Assembly (NCBI RefSeq): GCF_030849505.1
Contig: NZ_JAUJFI010000029.1
Span: forward strand, 1 to 43,048
DNA from: Azospirillum isscasi
GTDB taxonomy: Bacteria > Pseudomonadota > Alphaproteobacteria > Azospirillales > Azospirillaceae
Reading direction: 5' to 3'
DNA length: 43,048 bases
This document shows, piece after piece, positions 17,115 through 25,678 of this stretch. Made by a program: the position numbers and the translations under genes. Each line of letters starts with the position of its first letter. Position 1 is the first letter of the stretch. The notes below the pieces were generated by a model. The model was given only the letters and a program-made list of their open reading frames with translations, made no database searches and was not told where the DNA came from.

Positions 17115-17139
17115 GAAACCACCGCCGCTCTCCTGCGTT
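17115..17139 (+). promoter_or_regulatory. Candidate general-stress promoter before the DUF2934 gene
   Basis: GAAAC (17115-17119), 16 bp, CGTT (17136-17139) resembles the EcfG consensus GGAAC-N16/17-CGTT with one mismatch. The -10 element is 51 bp before the ATG at 17191. DUF2934 genes are often stress-induced, which fits, but the mismatch keeps confidence low. Confidence 0.35.
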
Positions 17140-17190
17140 GTGACGGGCAGGCCGATCCGGAACCCGTCACGATCAGGAGGAGGCAATCCC

Positions 17191-17598
17191 ATGACCAAAA
17201 AACCGGAGCACGAGCGGGCGCACCGCGTCCAGCGCCGCGCCCACGACATCTGGGAACGGGAGGGCCGCCCTCACGGCCGCCACGACGAGCATTGGGCCCA
17301 GGCCGAAGCCGAGGTGGACGACGAGATCCGCGCCGAGCAACAGAGCGCGGAAACCGAAAGCAGCGCCCCGGACGCCCCACCAAAGCGCCGCCCCAAGGCC
17401 GCGTCACCGAAACCCGCCGCGAAGCCGAAAGCGGAACGGGGCAGCGGGACACGCGCGGCGGCGGAAAACCTGTCGGCGGTCGCCGCGGGGCGGACGGAGC
17501 AGACCGGCACCACCAAGACCGGCGGCCAGATCTCCCGCGGCGGGGCCGCCAGCGGGAAGCCGGGCAAGGCGTCGCGCCGGGACGCCTCCCGCGGCTAG
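17191..17598 (+). CDS. DUF2934 domain protein, basic disordered C-terminus
   Basis: The 135-residue protein starts with a short helical DUF2934 domain (residues 5-45: [29 protein letters not shown]), a pattern common in small alphaproteobacterial proteins of unknown function. The rest is low-complexity, rich in Lys, Ala, Pro and Gly, and looks disordered and basic, perhaps binding nucleic acid. The ATG at 17191 follows AGGAGGAGGC, one of the strongest ribosome sites in the window. Function is unknown. It stands alone between hflX and ilvD. Confidence 0.8.
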   Translation: MTKKPEHERAHRVQRRAHDIWEREGRPHGRHDEHWAQAEAEVDDEIRAEQQSAETESSAPDAPPKRRPKAASPKPAAKPKAERGSGTRAAAENLSAVAAGRTEQTGTTKTGGQISRGGAASGKPGKASRRDASRG

Positions 17599-17765
17599 GG
17601 GCGGGGCGCGCCCCTCCCCTCCCTCCCGCAAAGCTCCCACGGCAAAGCTCCCATGTCCCGTTGGCCGGAAAATGGGAACGAGAGGTCTGGTTTCCGCCCT
17701 TCGGGATTGCTAGTGTTGCTGCCCCTGCGCTTCCGCACGCAATGTTCGATCCCCGAGGTAGAGAC

Positions 17766-19631
17766 ATGCCGCATTATCGCTCCCGCACTTCCACGCACGG
17801 CCGCAACATGGCGGGCGCCCGCGGCCTGTGGCGCGCGACGGGCATGAAGGACGGCGATTTCGGCAAGCCGATCATCGCCATCGCCAACTCCTTCACCCAG
17901 TTCGTGCCGGGGCACGTCCATCTGAAGGATCTGGGCCAGCTCGTCGCCCGCGAGATCGAGAAGGCGGGCGGCGTCGCCAAGGAATTCAACACCATCGCCG
18001 TGGACGACGGCATCGCCATGGGCCACGACGGCATGCTCTACAGCCTGCCCTCGCGCGAGCTGATCGCCGACGCGGTGGAGTATATGGTGAACGCCCACTG
18101 CGCCGACGCGCTGGTCTGCATCTCCAACTGCGACAAGATCACCCCCGGCATGCTGATGGCCGCCATGCGGCTGAACATCCCGGCGGTCTTCGTGTCGGGC
18201 GGCCCGATGGAAGCCGGCAAGGTCAACTGGCGCGGCAAGACCAAGGCCGTGGACCTGATCGACGCCATGGTCGCCGCCGCCGACCCGACCGTGACCGACG
18301 AGGAGGCCGCGGAGATGGAGCGCGGCTCCTGCCCGACCTGCGGCTCCTGCTCCGGCATGTTCACCGCCAACTCCATGAACTGCCTGACCGAGGCGCTGGG
18401 CCTTTCGCTGCCCGGCAACGGCACCATCCTGGCGACCCACGCCGACCGCAAGGAACTGTTCCTGGCCGCCGGCCGCATGGCCGTGGAGTTGTGCCGCCGC
18501 TGGTACCAGGAGGAGGACGCGACCGCCCTGCCCCGCGGCATCGCCACCTTCGAGGCGTTCGAGAACGCCATGACGCTGGACATCGCCATGGGCGGCTCGA
18601 CCAACACGGTGCTGCACCTGCTGGCCGCCGCGCAGGAGGGTCAGGTGCCCTTCACCATGGCCGACATCGACCGGCTGTCGCGCCGCGTGCCGAACGTCTG
18701 CAAGGTCGCCCCGGCGGTGTCCGACGTCCACATCGAGGACGTGCACAAGGCCGGCGGCATCTTCGGCATCCTGGGCGAACTCGACCGCGCCGGCCTGCTG
18801 AACCGCGAGGTCGCCACCGTCCACGCCAAGACGCTGGGCGATGCGCTGAACCGCTGGGACGTCAAGCGCACCCAGGACGAGGGCGTGCACACCATGTACA
18901 AGGCCGCCCCCGGCGGCATCCCGACCACCATCGCCTTCAGCCAGGAGAAGCGCTGGCCCGAACTGGACCTCGACCGCGACAAGGGCGTCATCCGCTCCGT
19001 CGAGAGCGCCTTCAGCAAGGACGGCGGTCTCGCCGTGCTGTTCGGCAACATCGCGGAGAAGGGCTGCATCGTGAAGACGGCGGGCGTGGACGCCTCCAAC
19101 CTCGTCTTCGCCGGCCCGGCCCGCGTGTTCGAGAGCCAGGACGCGGCGGTGGAGGCCATCCTGGGCGACAAGGTTCAGGCGGGCGACGTGGTGGTCATCC
19201 GCTACGAAGGCCCGCGCGGCGGCCCCGGCATGCAGGAGATGCTGTACCCGACCAGCTACCTGAAGTCGAAGGGGCTGGGCAAGGCTTGCGCGCTGGTCAC
19301 CGACGGGCGCTTCTCCGGCGGCACCTCCGGCCTGTCGATCGGCCACGCCTCGCCGGAGGCGGCGCAGGGCGGCGCCATCGGCCTCGTCCGGGACGGCGAC
19401 CGGATCGAGATCGACATCCCCAACCGCAAGATCGACCTCGCGGTGCCGGACGAGGAGCTTCAGCGCCGCCGCGACGCGGAGAACGCCAAGGGCGCCGACG
19501 CCTGGAAGCCGGCCAACCGCAACCGCATCGTCTCCCCGGCGCTCCGCGCCTATGCGGCCCTGACCACCAGCGCCGACCGCGGCGCGGTCCGCGACGTGTC
19601 GCAGGTGGAAGGCATCGCCGTGAAGCGCTGA
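17766..19631 (+). CDS. ilvD: Dihydroxy-acid dehydratase
   Basis: The 621-residue enzyme removes water from 2,3-dihydroxy-3-methyl acids, the third common step of valine, leucine and isoleucine synthesis, using an Fe-S cluster. Visible signatures are [12 protein letters not shown] (IlvD/Edd pattern 1), the cysteine motif [25 protein letters not shown], the [20 protein letters not shown] pattern 2 near the C-terminus, and [13 protein letters not shown]. Length matches E. coli IlvD (616). The [26 protein letters not shown] start is the family's usual one and follows GAGGTAGAG; the longer upstream frame is shadow sequence over the DUF2934 gene. A perfect hairpin follows the stop. Confidence 0.96.
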   Translation: MPHYRSRTSTHGRNMAGARGLWRATGMKDGDFGKPIIAIANSFTQFVPGHVHLKDLGQLVAREIEKAGGVAKEFNTIAVDDGIAMGHDGMLYSLPSRELIADAVEYMVNAHCADALVCISNCDKITPGMLMAAMRLNIPAVFVSGGPMEAGKVNWRGKTKAVDLIDAMVAAADPTVTDEEAAEMERGSCPTCGSCSGMFTANSMNCLTEALGLSLPGNGTILATHADRKELFLAAGRMAVELCRRWYQEEDATALPRGIATFEAFENAMTLDIAMGGSTNTVLHLLAAAQEGQVPFTMADIDRLSRRVPNVCKVAPAVSDVHIEDVHKAGGIFGILGELDRAGLLNREVATVHAKTLGDALNRWDVKRTQDEGVHTMYKAAPGGIPTTIAFSQEKRWPELDLDRDKGVIRSVESAFSKDGGLAVLFGNIAEKGCIVKTAGVDASNLVFAGPARVFESQDAAVEAILGDKVQAGDVVVIRYEGPRGGPGMQEMLYPTSYLKSKGLGKACALVTDGRFSGGTSGLSIGHASPEAAQGGAIGLVRDGDRIEIDIPNRKIDLAVPDEELQRRRDAENAKGADAWKPANRNRIVSPALRAYAALTTSADRGAVRDVSQVEGIAVKR

Positions 19632-19662
19632 CCCGTCGCCGGGTGCGATCGAGCCGAGGCAA

Positions 19663-19696
19663 CGAACGGCGCCGCGTCGATCCGCGGCGCCGTTCG
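19663..19696 (+). terminator. Strong hairpin after ilvD
   Basis: CGAACGGCGCCGCG (19663-19676) pairs perfectly with 19683-19696 around the 6-nt loop TCGATC, a 14-bp stem. It lies 31 bp after the ilvD stop. Only a short CTTT follows, so it is a terminator with a weak U-tract. Confidence 0.75.
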
Positions 19697-19922
19697 GCTT
19701 TCGGGAACGCGGCGGCCTACCGGGCGGGACTGTTTCCACCACGCCGGCACGGTCCCGTGCGCCTTTGCCGCCCGACTGAACAACGCTTGGAAGATCGAAC
19801 TTTATTTATGGCGCCCCCGCATAAAAAGCTGTGCGTTTGCATACGAATATCCATATCGTAGGCGCTCTTCCCCGCGGACGGCGGCGCCCGTCCGTCGTTT
19901 CCAGAACGGACAACCGCCGCAT
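19697..19922. promoter_or_regulatory. Intergenic region before the sensor kinase gene
   Basis: About 226 bp between the ilvD hairpin and the kinase start. The middle (19800-19860) is AT-rich, with TTTATTTATG and ATAAAAAG runs and an imperfect palindrome around 19842-19860 (TACG-A-ATAT-CC-ATAT-CGTA). A promoter for the kinase gene probably lies here, but no clean -35/-10 pair is visible. Confidence 0.35.
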
Positions 19923-20924
19923 ATGACTCTCGCCAAGCTCTCCCGGTTGCGCGGGCACAGGGGCCTGGGTTTCATGTTCGGATTGGCGGCCTTCGTGGCC
20001 GCCCTGGTGGTGCGCCTCGCGCTGGACAACCGGCTGCCCGCGGGCTTTCCCTTCCTGACCTTCTTCCCCGCGGTGATCGTCACCACCTTCCTGGCCGGTC
20101 TCTGGCCGGGCATCCTGACGGCGCTGCTGAGCGGGCTGGCCTCCTGGTACTTCTTCCTGGGCGACGGCCAGTCGCTGACGCTGACGCCGGGCGGCGCGCT
20201 GGCGCTGGGCTTCTTCGGGCTGGTGGTGGCGGTGGACATCGCCGTGATCCACATCATGACCGTGGCGCTGGAGCGTCTGGCGGAGGAGCGCAACCGCAGC
20301 GCCCGCCTGACGCACCAGACCCAGGTGATGTTCAGCGAGCTTCAGCACCGCGTCTCGAACAACCTTCAGCTCGCCTCCTCGCTGATCACGATCCAGAAAT
20401 CCAAGGTGAAGGACCCCGACGCCCACCGCGCGCTGGAGGAGGCCGCGGGCCGGCTGTCCACCCTGGGCCGTCTGCACCGCCGGCTGCACGCCCCGCACGA
20501 CGGCCCGATGGACATGGAGCCGTTCCTGCGCGAGCTGTGCGAGGACATCCTGAAGACCTCCGGGGCGGAGCGGATCGGCTGCACCGTCAGCGCCACCCGA
20601 TCCGACCTGCCGCCGGACACCCTGATCCCGCTGGCGCTGATCCTGACCGAGCTGGTCAGCAACGCGCTGGAGCACGGGTTTCCCGATGGGCAGGCCGGAC
20701 GGATCACCGTCGATCTGCGGGCCGGCGGCGGCGGTCTGGTCCTGACGGTGCGCGACGACGGCGCCGGCCTTCCCGACGGCTTCGCCCTGACCCGCCCGTC
20801 CAGCCTCGGCCTTCAGATCGTCACCTCGCTGGCCGCCCAGATCGGCGGGACCTTCAGCATGACCGGCTCCCCGGGCCGGGGCACCGAGGCCCGTCTGATG
20901 CTTCCCCCGCCCGCGGCGGCGTGA
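19923..20924 (+). CDS. Membrane sensor histidine kinase, DUF4118 + HisKA_2 (HWE-like)
   Basis: The 333-residue protein begins with a DUF4118 membrane domain (four hydrophobic segments in residues 15-125, including FLTFFPAVIVTTFLAGLWPGI). A HisKA_2 dimerisation region follows with the phospho-acceptor His142 in SELQHRVSNNLQ. The ATPase domain has the N-box ELVSNALEHGF and G-boxes VRDDGAGLP and SLGLQIV. Kinases of this type in alphaproteobacteria often feed the general stress response through PhyR-like regulators. No response regulator gene is next to it, so its partner must be elsewhere. The ribosome site is weak. It is followed at 46 bp by the DUF1624 gene. Confidence 0.9.
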   Translation: MTLAKLSRLRGHRGLGFMFGLAAFVAALVVRLALDNRLPAGFPFLTFFPAVIVTTFLAGLWPGILTALLSGLASWYFFLGDGQSLTLTPGGALALGFFGLVVAVDIAVIHIMTVALERLAEERNRSARLTHQTQVMFSELQHRVSNNLQLASSLITIQKSKVKDPDAHRALEEAAGRLSTLGRLHRRLHAPHDGPMDMEPFLRELCEDILKTSGAERIGCTVSATRSDLPPDTLIPLALILTELVSNALEHGFPDGQAGRITVDLRAGGGGLVLTVRDDGAGLPDGFALTRPSSLGLQIVTSLAAQIGGTFSMTGSPGRGTEARLMLPPPAAA

Positions 20925-20970
20925 GAGCGCCGGTGGACAGGGGCGCGCCATTCCGGCAAAAGTCCCCGCC

Positions 20971-21933
20971 ATGCCCATCCTGCCCACATCTTCCGCTGCC
21001 GCGCCTCCGGCATCCACGAAGGCGCGGCGCGTCGGCGCCATCGACGTGGCGCGCGGCGCGGCTCTGCTCGCCATGGCCCTGTATCACGGGTCCTGGGACC
21101 TGAATCATCTCGGTCTGGCCGATTTCGACCTGTTCGGCGATCCGTTGTGGCTGGCCGCGCGCACCGGCATCCTCGGCGCCTTTCTGATCCTGTCGGGGCT
21201 CAGCCTTGTCCTGGCGGCGGAGGGCGGGATCGACCGGACCCGCTTCCTGCGGCGCTTCGCCCTTCTGGTCCTGGCGGCCGGCGGCGTCTCGGCGGTGTCG
21301 GTGGCGATGTTTCCGGACAGCCCGATCGTCTTCGGCGTGCTGCACCATATGGCGGTGGCGAGCCTCCTCGGCCTAGCTCTGCTGCGGCTTCCCTGGGCGG
21401 TGCTTCTGCTGCTGGGGGCGGCGACGATCGCGGTGGGAAAGACGGTCGCCCTGCCCCTGTTCGACGAGCCCTGGCTGCGCTGGATCGGGTTGATGACCTT
21501 CGAGCCGGAGTCGAACGACTATGTGCCGCTGTTCCCCTGGTTCGGCGGCTTCCTGTTCGGGATGGCCCTGGGGCGCCTGTGGCGGCCCGGCCCGGCGGCG
21601 GTTCCGGGCGGAACGGCGGGGCGCTGGTTCGCCTGGGCCGGACGGCACAGCCTGGCGGTCTATCTGCTGCACCAGCCCGTGCTGTTCGGCCTGCTGTCGC
21701 TGCTGGCCATGGGGATCGGTGCCGATCCGGCGGACGTGCGCAGCTTCCAAACCTCCTGCGTGGCGACCTGCACCGCCGGTGGCGGCGAGGCGGCGCGCTG
21801 CACGACAACCTGTCGCTGCGTGTCCGACGACCTCAACCGCACCGGCCTGTGGTCCGACTTCATCAACGACCGCCTGACCGCCGACAGCGCACGCAAGGTG
21901 GACGGGGTCATACAGACCTGCGGCAACCGGTAA
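20971..21933 (+). CDS. DUF1624 (heparan-alpha-glucosaminide N-acetyltransferase-like) membrane protein with Cys-rich tail
   Basis: The 320-residue protein starts with a polar stretch and RVGAIDVARGAALLAMALYHGSWDLNHL, the DUF1624/YeiB acyltransferase pattern with its conserved Asp-x-x-RG and His. About seven hydrophobic segments follow to HSLAVYLLHQPVLFGLLSLLA. Family members are thought to move acetyl groups across the membrane onto sugars or other carriers. An unusual C-terminal tail of about 65 residues carries seven cysteines (CVATC, CTTTCRC and others), probably periplasmic and disulfide-bonded or metal-binding. It lies 46 bp after the sensor kinase gene, so the two may form one transcript. 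Confidence 0.82.
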   Translation: MPILPTSSAAAPPASTKARRVGAIDVARGAALLAMALYHGSWDLNHLGLADFDLFGDPLWLAARTGILGAFLILSGLSLVLAAEGGIDRTRFLRRFALLVLAAGGVSAVSVAMFPDSPIVFGVLHHMAVASLLGLALLRLPWAVLLLLGAATIAVGKTVALPLFDEPWLRWIGLMTFEPESNDYVPLFPWFGGFLFGMALGRLWRPGPAAVPGGTAGRWFAWAGRHSLAVYLLHQPVLFGLLSLLAMGIGADPADVRSFQTSCVATCTAGGGEAARCTTTCRCVSDDLNRTGLWSDFINDRLTADSARKVDGVIQTCGNR

Positions 21934-22128
21934 CCGGCGGGGCGCGGAGCGTTCTGCCCGGCCCGACGCCGGTTCATCCGTGTGGAGCGCACATGGAAGC
22001 GGCGGCTTGCCCCGCAACGCATCGGCGCCCCATGACAGAACGCCGTTATCGTGTGAAAGTAGAGTCCGGCATCACCTCGCTCGGCGCGGAAGAGGTGTGC
22101 CTGCGAATGTTCGCGTAAGGTTGCCGCA

Positions 22129-22980
22129 ATGAGCCTCGCCCCCCTCCGAATCGCCACTCACCCCGACATCATTCCGGCTTTGCGGCGGCAGTCGGAGGCG
22201 CTTCTTACCGTCTACGACGAGCAGGCGCGGCTGGCCTCCATTTTCGCTTCGCAGCAAGGGTGGTTGCTCGCGATGGCTGCGCTTGCGGTTTATTTTCGCA
22301 AGCAGCGGCAAAATGAAGGAAAGACAGTAGGCATCACGGTAAAAGAGTTCCGAGAATTCGTTGAACTTCATAAAATCACGAGCAGGAACACAGCGGAAAC
22401 CTTCCTCAAGCAAATGCTCCACTACGGTTTCAGCGTTCCTGTCGCTTCTCAGGATCGGCGGGCCCGTCCGGCGGCCCCCGCCGAGCAGACGATCGCCGCC
22501 ATCACCCGGTGGATCGACATCCATCTCTCGACGCTGGACGCCCTCGACGGTGGCAACCGTGTCGGCGCGATTTCGGGAGACACGACGCTCCTCGGCCGCC
22601 TCCAGCCGGCGATCACCGACAGGCTGCTGATCAACACGGCCATTCGGGAACCCACACCCGCATTCGCGATTTTCACCTGGTTGAACCAGGGCGGCCTTTT
22701 GATGGAGCAGTTGTTCTGCGGATTGCAGGAAACGCTTCCCGACGGACGAATCATGACGAACATCGTCTCGATCCGTCTGTTGGCTTCCTTGCTCAAGCTG
22801 TCCCGCAGCCATCTTCACCGCAAGTTGCAGGAAGCCGAAGCGACCGGCAGTCTGGGCTGGAGCGGGGCGCGCGGCCAATCCCCCATGTGGATATCGGACA
22901 GCTTCCTTGGCGAGATGGTGGCCTACCAAGCAAACAAGCTCGCCATTTTCGACGCCACCTTGAGCGTCGAGATGATGTGA
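22129..22980 (+). CDS. Unrecognised protein, possible DNA-binding regulator with two winged-helix-like regions
   Basis: The 283-residue protein matches no family I can name. Residues 70-105 (TVKEFREFVELHKITSRNTAETFLKQMLHYGF) and 215-250 (NIVSIRLLASLLKLSRSHLHRKLQEAEATGSLGW) both look like helix-turn-helix units, so a regulator is possible. No membrane segment or catalytic motif is visible. The 5' half has much lower G+C and unusual codons (GTA, AAA, GAA, AGG, TTT) for this genome, suggesting recent acquisition. The ATG at 22129 follows AAGG. The upstream gene ends 195 bp before and the downstream gene converges, so it is a single-gene unit with no informative neighbour. Confidence 0.7.
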   Translation: MSLAPLRIATHPDIIPALRRQSEALLTVYDEQARLASIFASQQGWLLAMAALAVYFRKQRQNEGKTVGITVKEFREFVELHKITSRNTAETFLKQMLHYGFSVPVASQDRRARPAAPAEQTIAAITRWIDIHLSTLDALDGGNRVGAISGDTTLLGRLQPAITDRLLINTAIREPTPAFAIFTWLNQGGLLMEQLFCGLQETLPDGRIMTNIVSIRLLASLLKLSRSHLHRKLQEAEATGSLGWSGARGQSPMWISDSFLGEMVAYQANKLAIFDATLSVEMM

Positions 22981-23044
22981 TGGACGGCCCTTTTCCCGAA
23001 TACCGGTCATCGCCCTGGAGTGGCCCCGGCCCGGTGGACGCCAT

Positions 23045-23080
23045 CTGACTTGCGCGGGAGGGCTGACTTGCGCGGGAGGG
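23045..23080. repeat. 18-bp tandem duplication
   Basis: CTGACTTGCGCGGGAGGG occurs twice in exact tandem, 23045-23062 and 23063-23080, in the gap between two convergent genes. It looks like a simple slippage or duplication; no function is apparent. Confidence 0.75.
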
Positions 23081-23128
23081 CCGCGCCCCGCCGCCGGGTG
23101 GTTTCGGCTGGCTGGGGCGCGGGCTCGT

Positions 23129-24139
23129 TCAGGCTCTGCGCTTTCCCACCGTGTCGGCCACATAGGCGTCGCGGTGCCCCATCGGCTTCGGCCCGCGCCC
23201 GTCCTCTTCGGTCGTGTCCCGAGCGGTCTGGTGCTCGATCTCCGCGTTCAGTTCCGCCCCCATCAGGATCACGTAGGAGGTCAGGTTGAACCAGAGCAAC
23301 AGCACCACGCCCGCTCCGACCGACCCGTAGGTCTGGTTGTAGCTTCCAAAGTTCGAGACGTAGACGGAGAAGCCCACCGACGCGATGACCCAAAGCGCCG
23401 TCGCGATGGCCGATCCCCAGGTGACCCAGCGCCATTTCGGCTCCCGCCGGTCCGGGCCGTAGCGGTAGAGCGCGGCGAGCCCCAGCATGATCGCCCCCGC
23501 CAGGATGGGCCAGCGCGCGAGGCTGGCGACCCAGGCGATGGGGGTATCCCTCAATCCCAGGAGATTGATCGCCGCCGGAACCGCCACGATCAACGCCAGC
23601 GTCACGATGATGAACAGCAGCCCGGCCAGCGTCAGCGTCAGCGACAGCACGGCGAGCCAGAGGAAGCTGCGCCGCTCCTCCTCCCCATAGGCGATGTTCA
23701 GCGCGGTGATCAGGGAGTTGGTGCCGCGTGACGCGCTCCACAGGGTCAGGAGAAGGCCGAACAGGACGCCGAAGCCCAACCCCTCCTGGGGCGCCGACGC
23801 CACGTTGCGCGCCTGATCGCGCAGCACGTTCAGCGCCTCCGGCGGCAGCAGCCCGGCCAGTTGGCTGACCTGCTGCTCCACGCCCGCCGGGTCGAAAACG
23901 AGGCCGTAAATGGAGACCAGCGCGGCGATGGCCGGGAAGATGGCGAACAGCGCGTAATAGGCCACCCCCGCCGCCACGATGGAAATGTTGTCCTTTCCCT
24001 GCTCCTCCCAGGTGCGCCAGAGGATGTCCTTCCAGCCCGCCTTCGGGATGTCCGATGGCCGGACGGCGGACCGGCCCCGCCCTCCTCCCATTTCGACGCG
24101 CGGATAGCGGTTGCGGTGACGGCGGCTCAGCCCCAGCAT
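23129..24139 (-). CDS. YihY/BrkB family inner-membrane protein
   Basis: The 336-residue protein contains the YihY pattern: WKDILWRTWEEQGKDNISIVAAGVAYYALFAIFPAIAALVSIYGLV at residues 35-80, SRGTNSLITALNIAYGEEERRSF in the middle and FNLTSYVILMGAELNAEIEHQ at the end. Six hydrophobic segments are present. The BrkB name comes from serum resistance in Bordetella; the function of YihY proteins is not established. The gene starts 10 bp after the stop of the DUF3618 gene on the same strand, so the pair is an operon. The C-terminal tail after the last segment is charged and cytoplasmic. Confidence 0.88.
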   Translation of the reverse strand: MLGLSRRHRNRYPRVEMGGGRGRSAVRPSDIPKAGWKDILWRTWEEQGKDNISIVAAGVAYYALFAIFPAIAALVSIYGLVFDPAGVEQQVSQLAGLLPPEALNVLRDQARNVASAPQEGLGFGVLFGLLLTLWSASRGTNSLITALNIAYGEEERRSFLWLAVLSLTLTLAGLLFIIVTLALIVAVPAAINLLGLRDTPIAWVASLARWPILAGAIMLGLAALYRYGPDRREPKWRWVTWGSAIATALWVIASVGFSVYVSNFGSYNQTYGSVGAGVVLLLWFNLTSYVILMGAELNAEIEHQTARDTTEEDGRGPKPMGHRDAYVADTVGKRRA

Positions 24140-24149
24140 GCCGGCCCCC

Positions 24150-24992
24150 TCACGCGACCGCTTCGCGCAACGCGCCGACGCGGTGGCGAACCGTTTCGAT
24201 CTCGTGGAAATGGGCGCCGACGATCACCGTCAACTCCTCCGGCAGGTCGTCGTGAAGGCTGTTGCGGAACAGCCCCAACGTGCCGTCCACGCCGCTTTCC
24301 AGACCGCGGAGAAGCCCGCCGCGCGACCGGACCCCGCCCAGCTCAACGTCCAGATCCCGCCAGACCGCGTGCACCGGCACCTGCGGATTCCGGTCGCCGC
24401 CGCGGCGCACCAGCTCCGCCTCCAGGGCGGCGGCGCTGCGGTCGAACTGGGTGGCGACCTGGGTCAGCCGCGGCGTCAGGTCCGGATCGTCCAGCACCAT
24501 GTCGGCCTGCCGGAACCCGGTGGCGCCCTGGCGGCAGGCGGCGACCAGAACGCCCAGCACGTCCTGGACCGTCCCGTCGGCGGCGTCCCCCGCACGGCTT
24601 CGCGACGGCATCCGCCCGGCGTCCTCCGGCGTGCGCGACACGGTCCAGGCGAACCACAGGGCGCCCACCGCCATCACGGCCAACGGCCAGGGGTTGGAAC
24701 GGATGGCGCGGGCGACGCGCGTCGGGTTGCCCTCGACCACGTCGCGCACCACCTCGACGACGCCGCCCGACATCTGGCCGGGCGACAGGCGGAACTCGAT
24801 CTCGTCGAGCACTGCGTCCATGCGGCCGCGGATGGCGTGGATGTCCTGTTCGATCTCGTCCGGCCCCCGCCGCCCGCCCCGCTGCGAAGCGGAGGTGTCC
24901 GGTGCGGGTGTGGTGGCTGCTGTGGTGGTTGCTGTGGCGCCCGCCGCGACGCCGCGCATGGTGTCGGCATACGGATCGGTTGCTCGGTTCAT
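24150..24992 (-). CDS. DUF3618 plus DUF2383-like helical protein
   Basis: The 280-residue protein has three parts. A low-complexity Ala/Thr N-terminus (1-35) precedes a DUF3618 domain (GPDEIEQDIHAIRGRMDAVLDEIEFRLSPGQM, about 42-75), then one membrane segment (WPLAVMAVGALWFAWTV, about 100-118), and a C-terminal four-helix region like the DUF2383/PA2169 family (VQDVLGVLVAACRQGATGFRQA to ETVRHRVGALREAVA). DUF3618 proteins usually sit with YihY or holin-like envelope stress genes, as here. The ATG at 24992 follows AGAGGGGGAG. The upstream frame is shadow sequence. A function in envelope stress is inferred. Confidence 0.82.
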   Translation of the reverse strand: MNRATDPYADTMRGVAAGATATTTAATTPAPDTSASQRGGRRGPDEIEQDIHAIRGRMDAVLDEIEFRLSPGQMSGGVVEVVRDVVEGNPTRVARAIRSNPWPLAVMAVGALWFAWTVSRTPEDAGRMPSRSRAGDAADGTVQDVLGVLVAACRQGATGFRQADMVLDDPDLTPRLTQVATQFDRSAAALEAELVRRGGDRNPQVPVHAVWRDLDVELGGVRSRGGLLRGLESGVDGTLGLFRNSLHDDLPEELTVIVGAHFHEIETVRHRVGALREAVA

Positions 24993-25027
24993 GCCGGCGA
25001 CTCCCCCTCTTGACGCTGCCGCCAAGC

Positions 25028-25053
25028 AACACCGGCGAAAGGCAGAAGGTTCC
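25028..25053 (-). promoter_or_regulatory. Candidate general-stress promoter before DUF3618-yihY
   Basis: On the minus strand, GGAAC (25053-25049), 17 bp and TGTT (25031-25028) match the EcfG form GGAAC-N16/17-nGTT. The -10 element ends 35 bp before the ATG at 24992. The match is good and the gene type fits the general stress response, but the motif is short. Confidence 0.45.
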
Positions 25054-25102
25054 GGAACGCACCGCCGGAGTGACGCGGAGGGAAACAGGCGCCTGAAGGG
25101 CG

Positions 25103-25570
25103 TCACAGCCGGATCAGGACCACGCCCAGGATCAGGGAGGCCGCGCCGGCCAGCCGGGTTGGGCTCACCGGGTGATGGGACAGGCCGAACAGGCCGAAAT
25201 GGTCGAAGGCGAGCGAGCCGAGCATCTGGCCGACCACGATCAGGGCCAGAACCGTCGCGGCGCCCAGGCGGGGAACCATCAGGATGGCGGTTCCGATGAA
25301 CAGCGCGCCGAACATCCCCCCGGTCCACGACATCCACGAACCGGCACCGCCCGCCCCAACCGCGCCCGCCATGTCGGCCAGACGGGGCCCCGGGCTGGAC
25401 AGGGCCACCGCCAGCATCGCCACCATGCCGACGAAATAGCTGACGAACCCCGCCCACCAGGGCGACCCGAGTTCGGCCCGCAGATTGGCGTTCAACACCT
25501 GCTGCAAGGCGACGCTCACCCCGGCGCCGACCACCAGGAAGTAAGAGACTGCGGACATTGCGGCTGACAT
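25103..25570 (-). CDS. DMT-family transporter, YdcZ (DUF606) type
   Basis: The 155-residue protein has five hydrophobic segments, starts SYFLVVGAGVSVALQQVLNANLRAELGSPWWAGFVSYFVGM and ends in LAGAASLILGVVLIRL. This is the DUF606/YdcZ half-size drug/metabolite transporter pattern, with the N-terminal Q-x-x-LN-x-x-L motif. Family members of this size may work as dimers or as tandem pairs; only one copy is present here. The start at 25570 follows CGGGAGC. It lies 108 bp downstream of the AraC-family gene on the same strand, so that regulator may control it. The substrate is unknown. Confidence 0.85.
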   Translation of the reverse strand: MSAAMSAVSYFLVVGAGVSVALQQVLNANLRAELGSPWWAGFVSYFVGMVAMLAVALSSPGPRLADMAGAVGAGGAGSWMSWTGGMFGALFIGTAILMVPRLGAATVLALIVVGQMLGSLAFDHFGLFGLSHHPVSPTRLAGAASLILGVVLIRL

Positions 25571-25678
25571 GGCATGCTCCCGAGACTTGCGTGGGCGCGC
25601 CCTCGGACCCCGGTCCTCGCGGCGCTCTCGGGCGGATGGGTAGCAGCCGGTGCGGCAGCGGTCTGGTACGGATGTGAC

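Noticed and set aside
13079..17767. A 1562-codon minus-strand open frame
   Set aside because: It runs across hflX, the glycosyltransferase and the TetR gene in a different frame and shows no conserved motif; it is a product of high G+C.
20971..23000. Defence island or new antiphage system around 21-23 kb
   Set aside because: Only one odd gene is present, with no nuclease, toxin, NTPase or transposase partner, so a system cannot be claimed.
22980..23128. CRISPR-like or phage attachment repeats near the 18-bp tandem
   Set aside because: Only two adjacent copies with no spacers, and no integrase or cas gene in the window.
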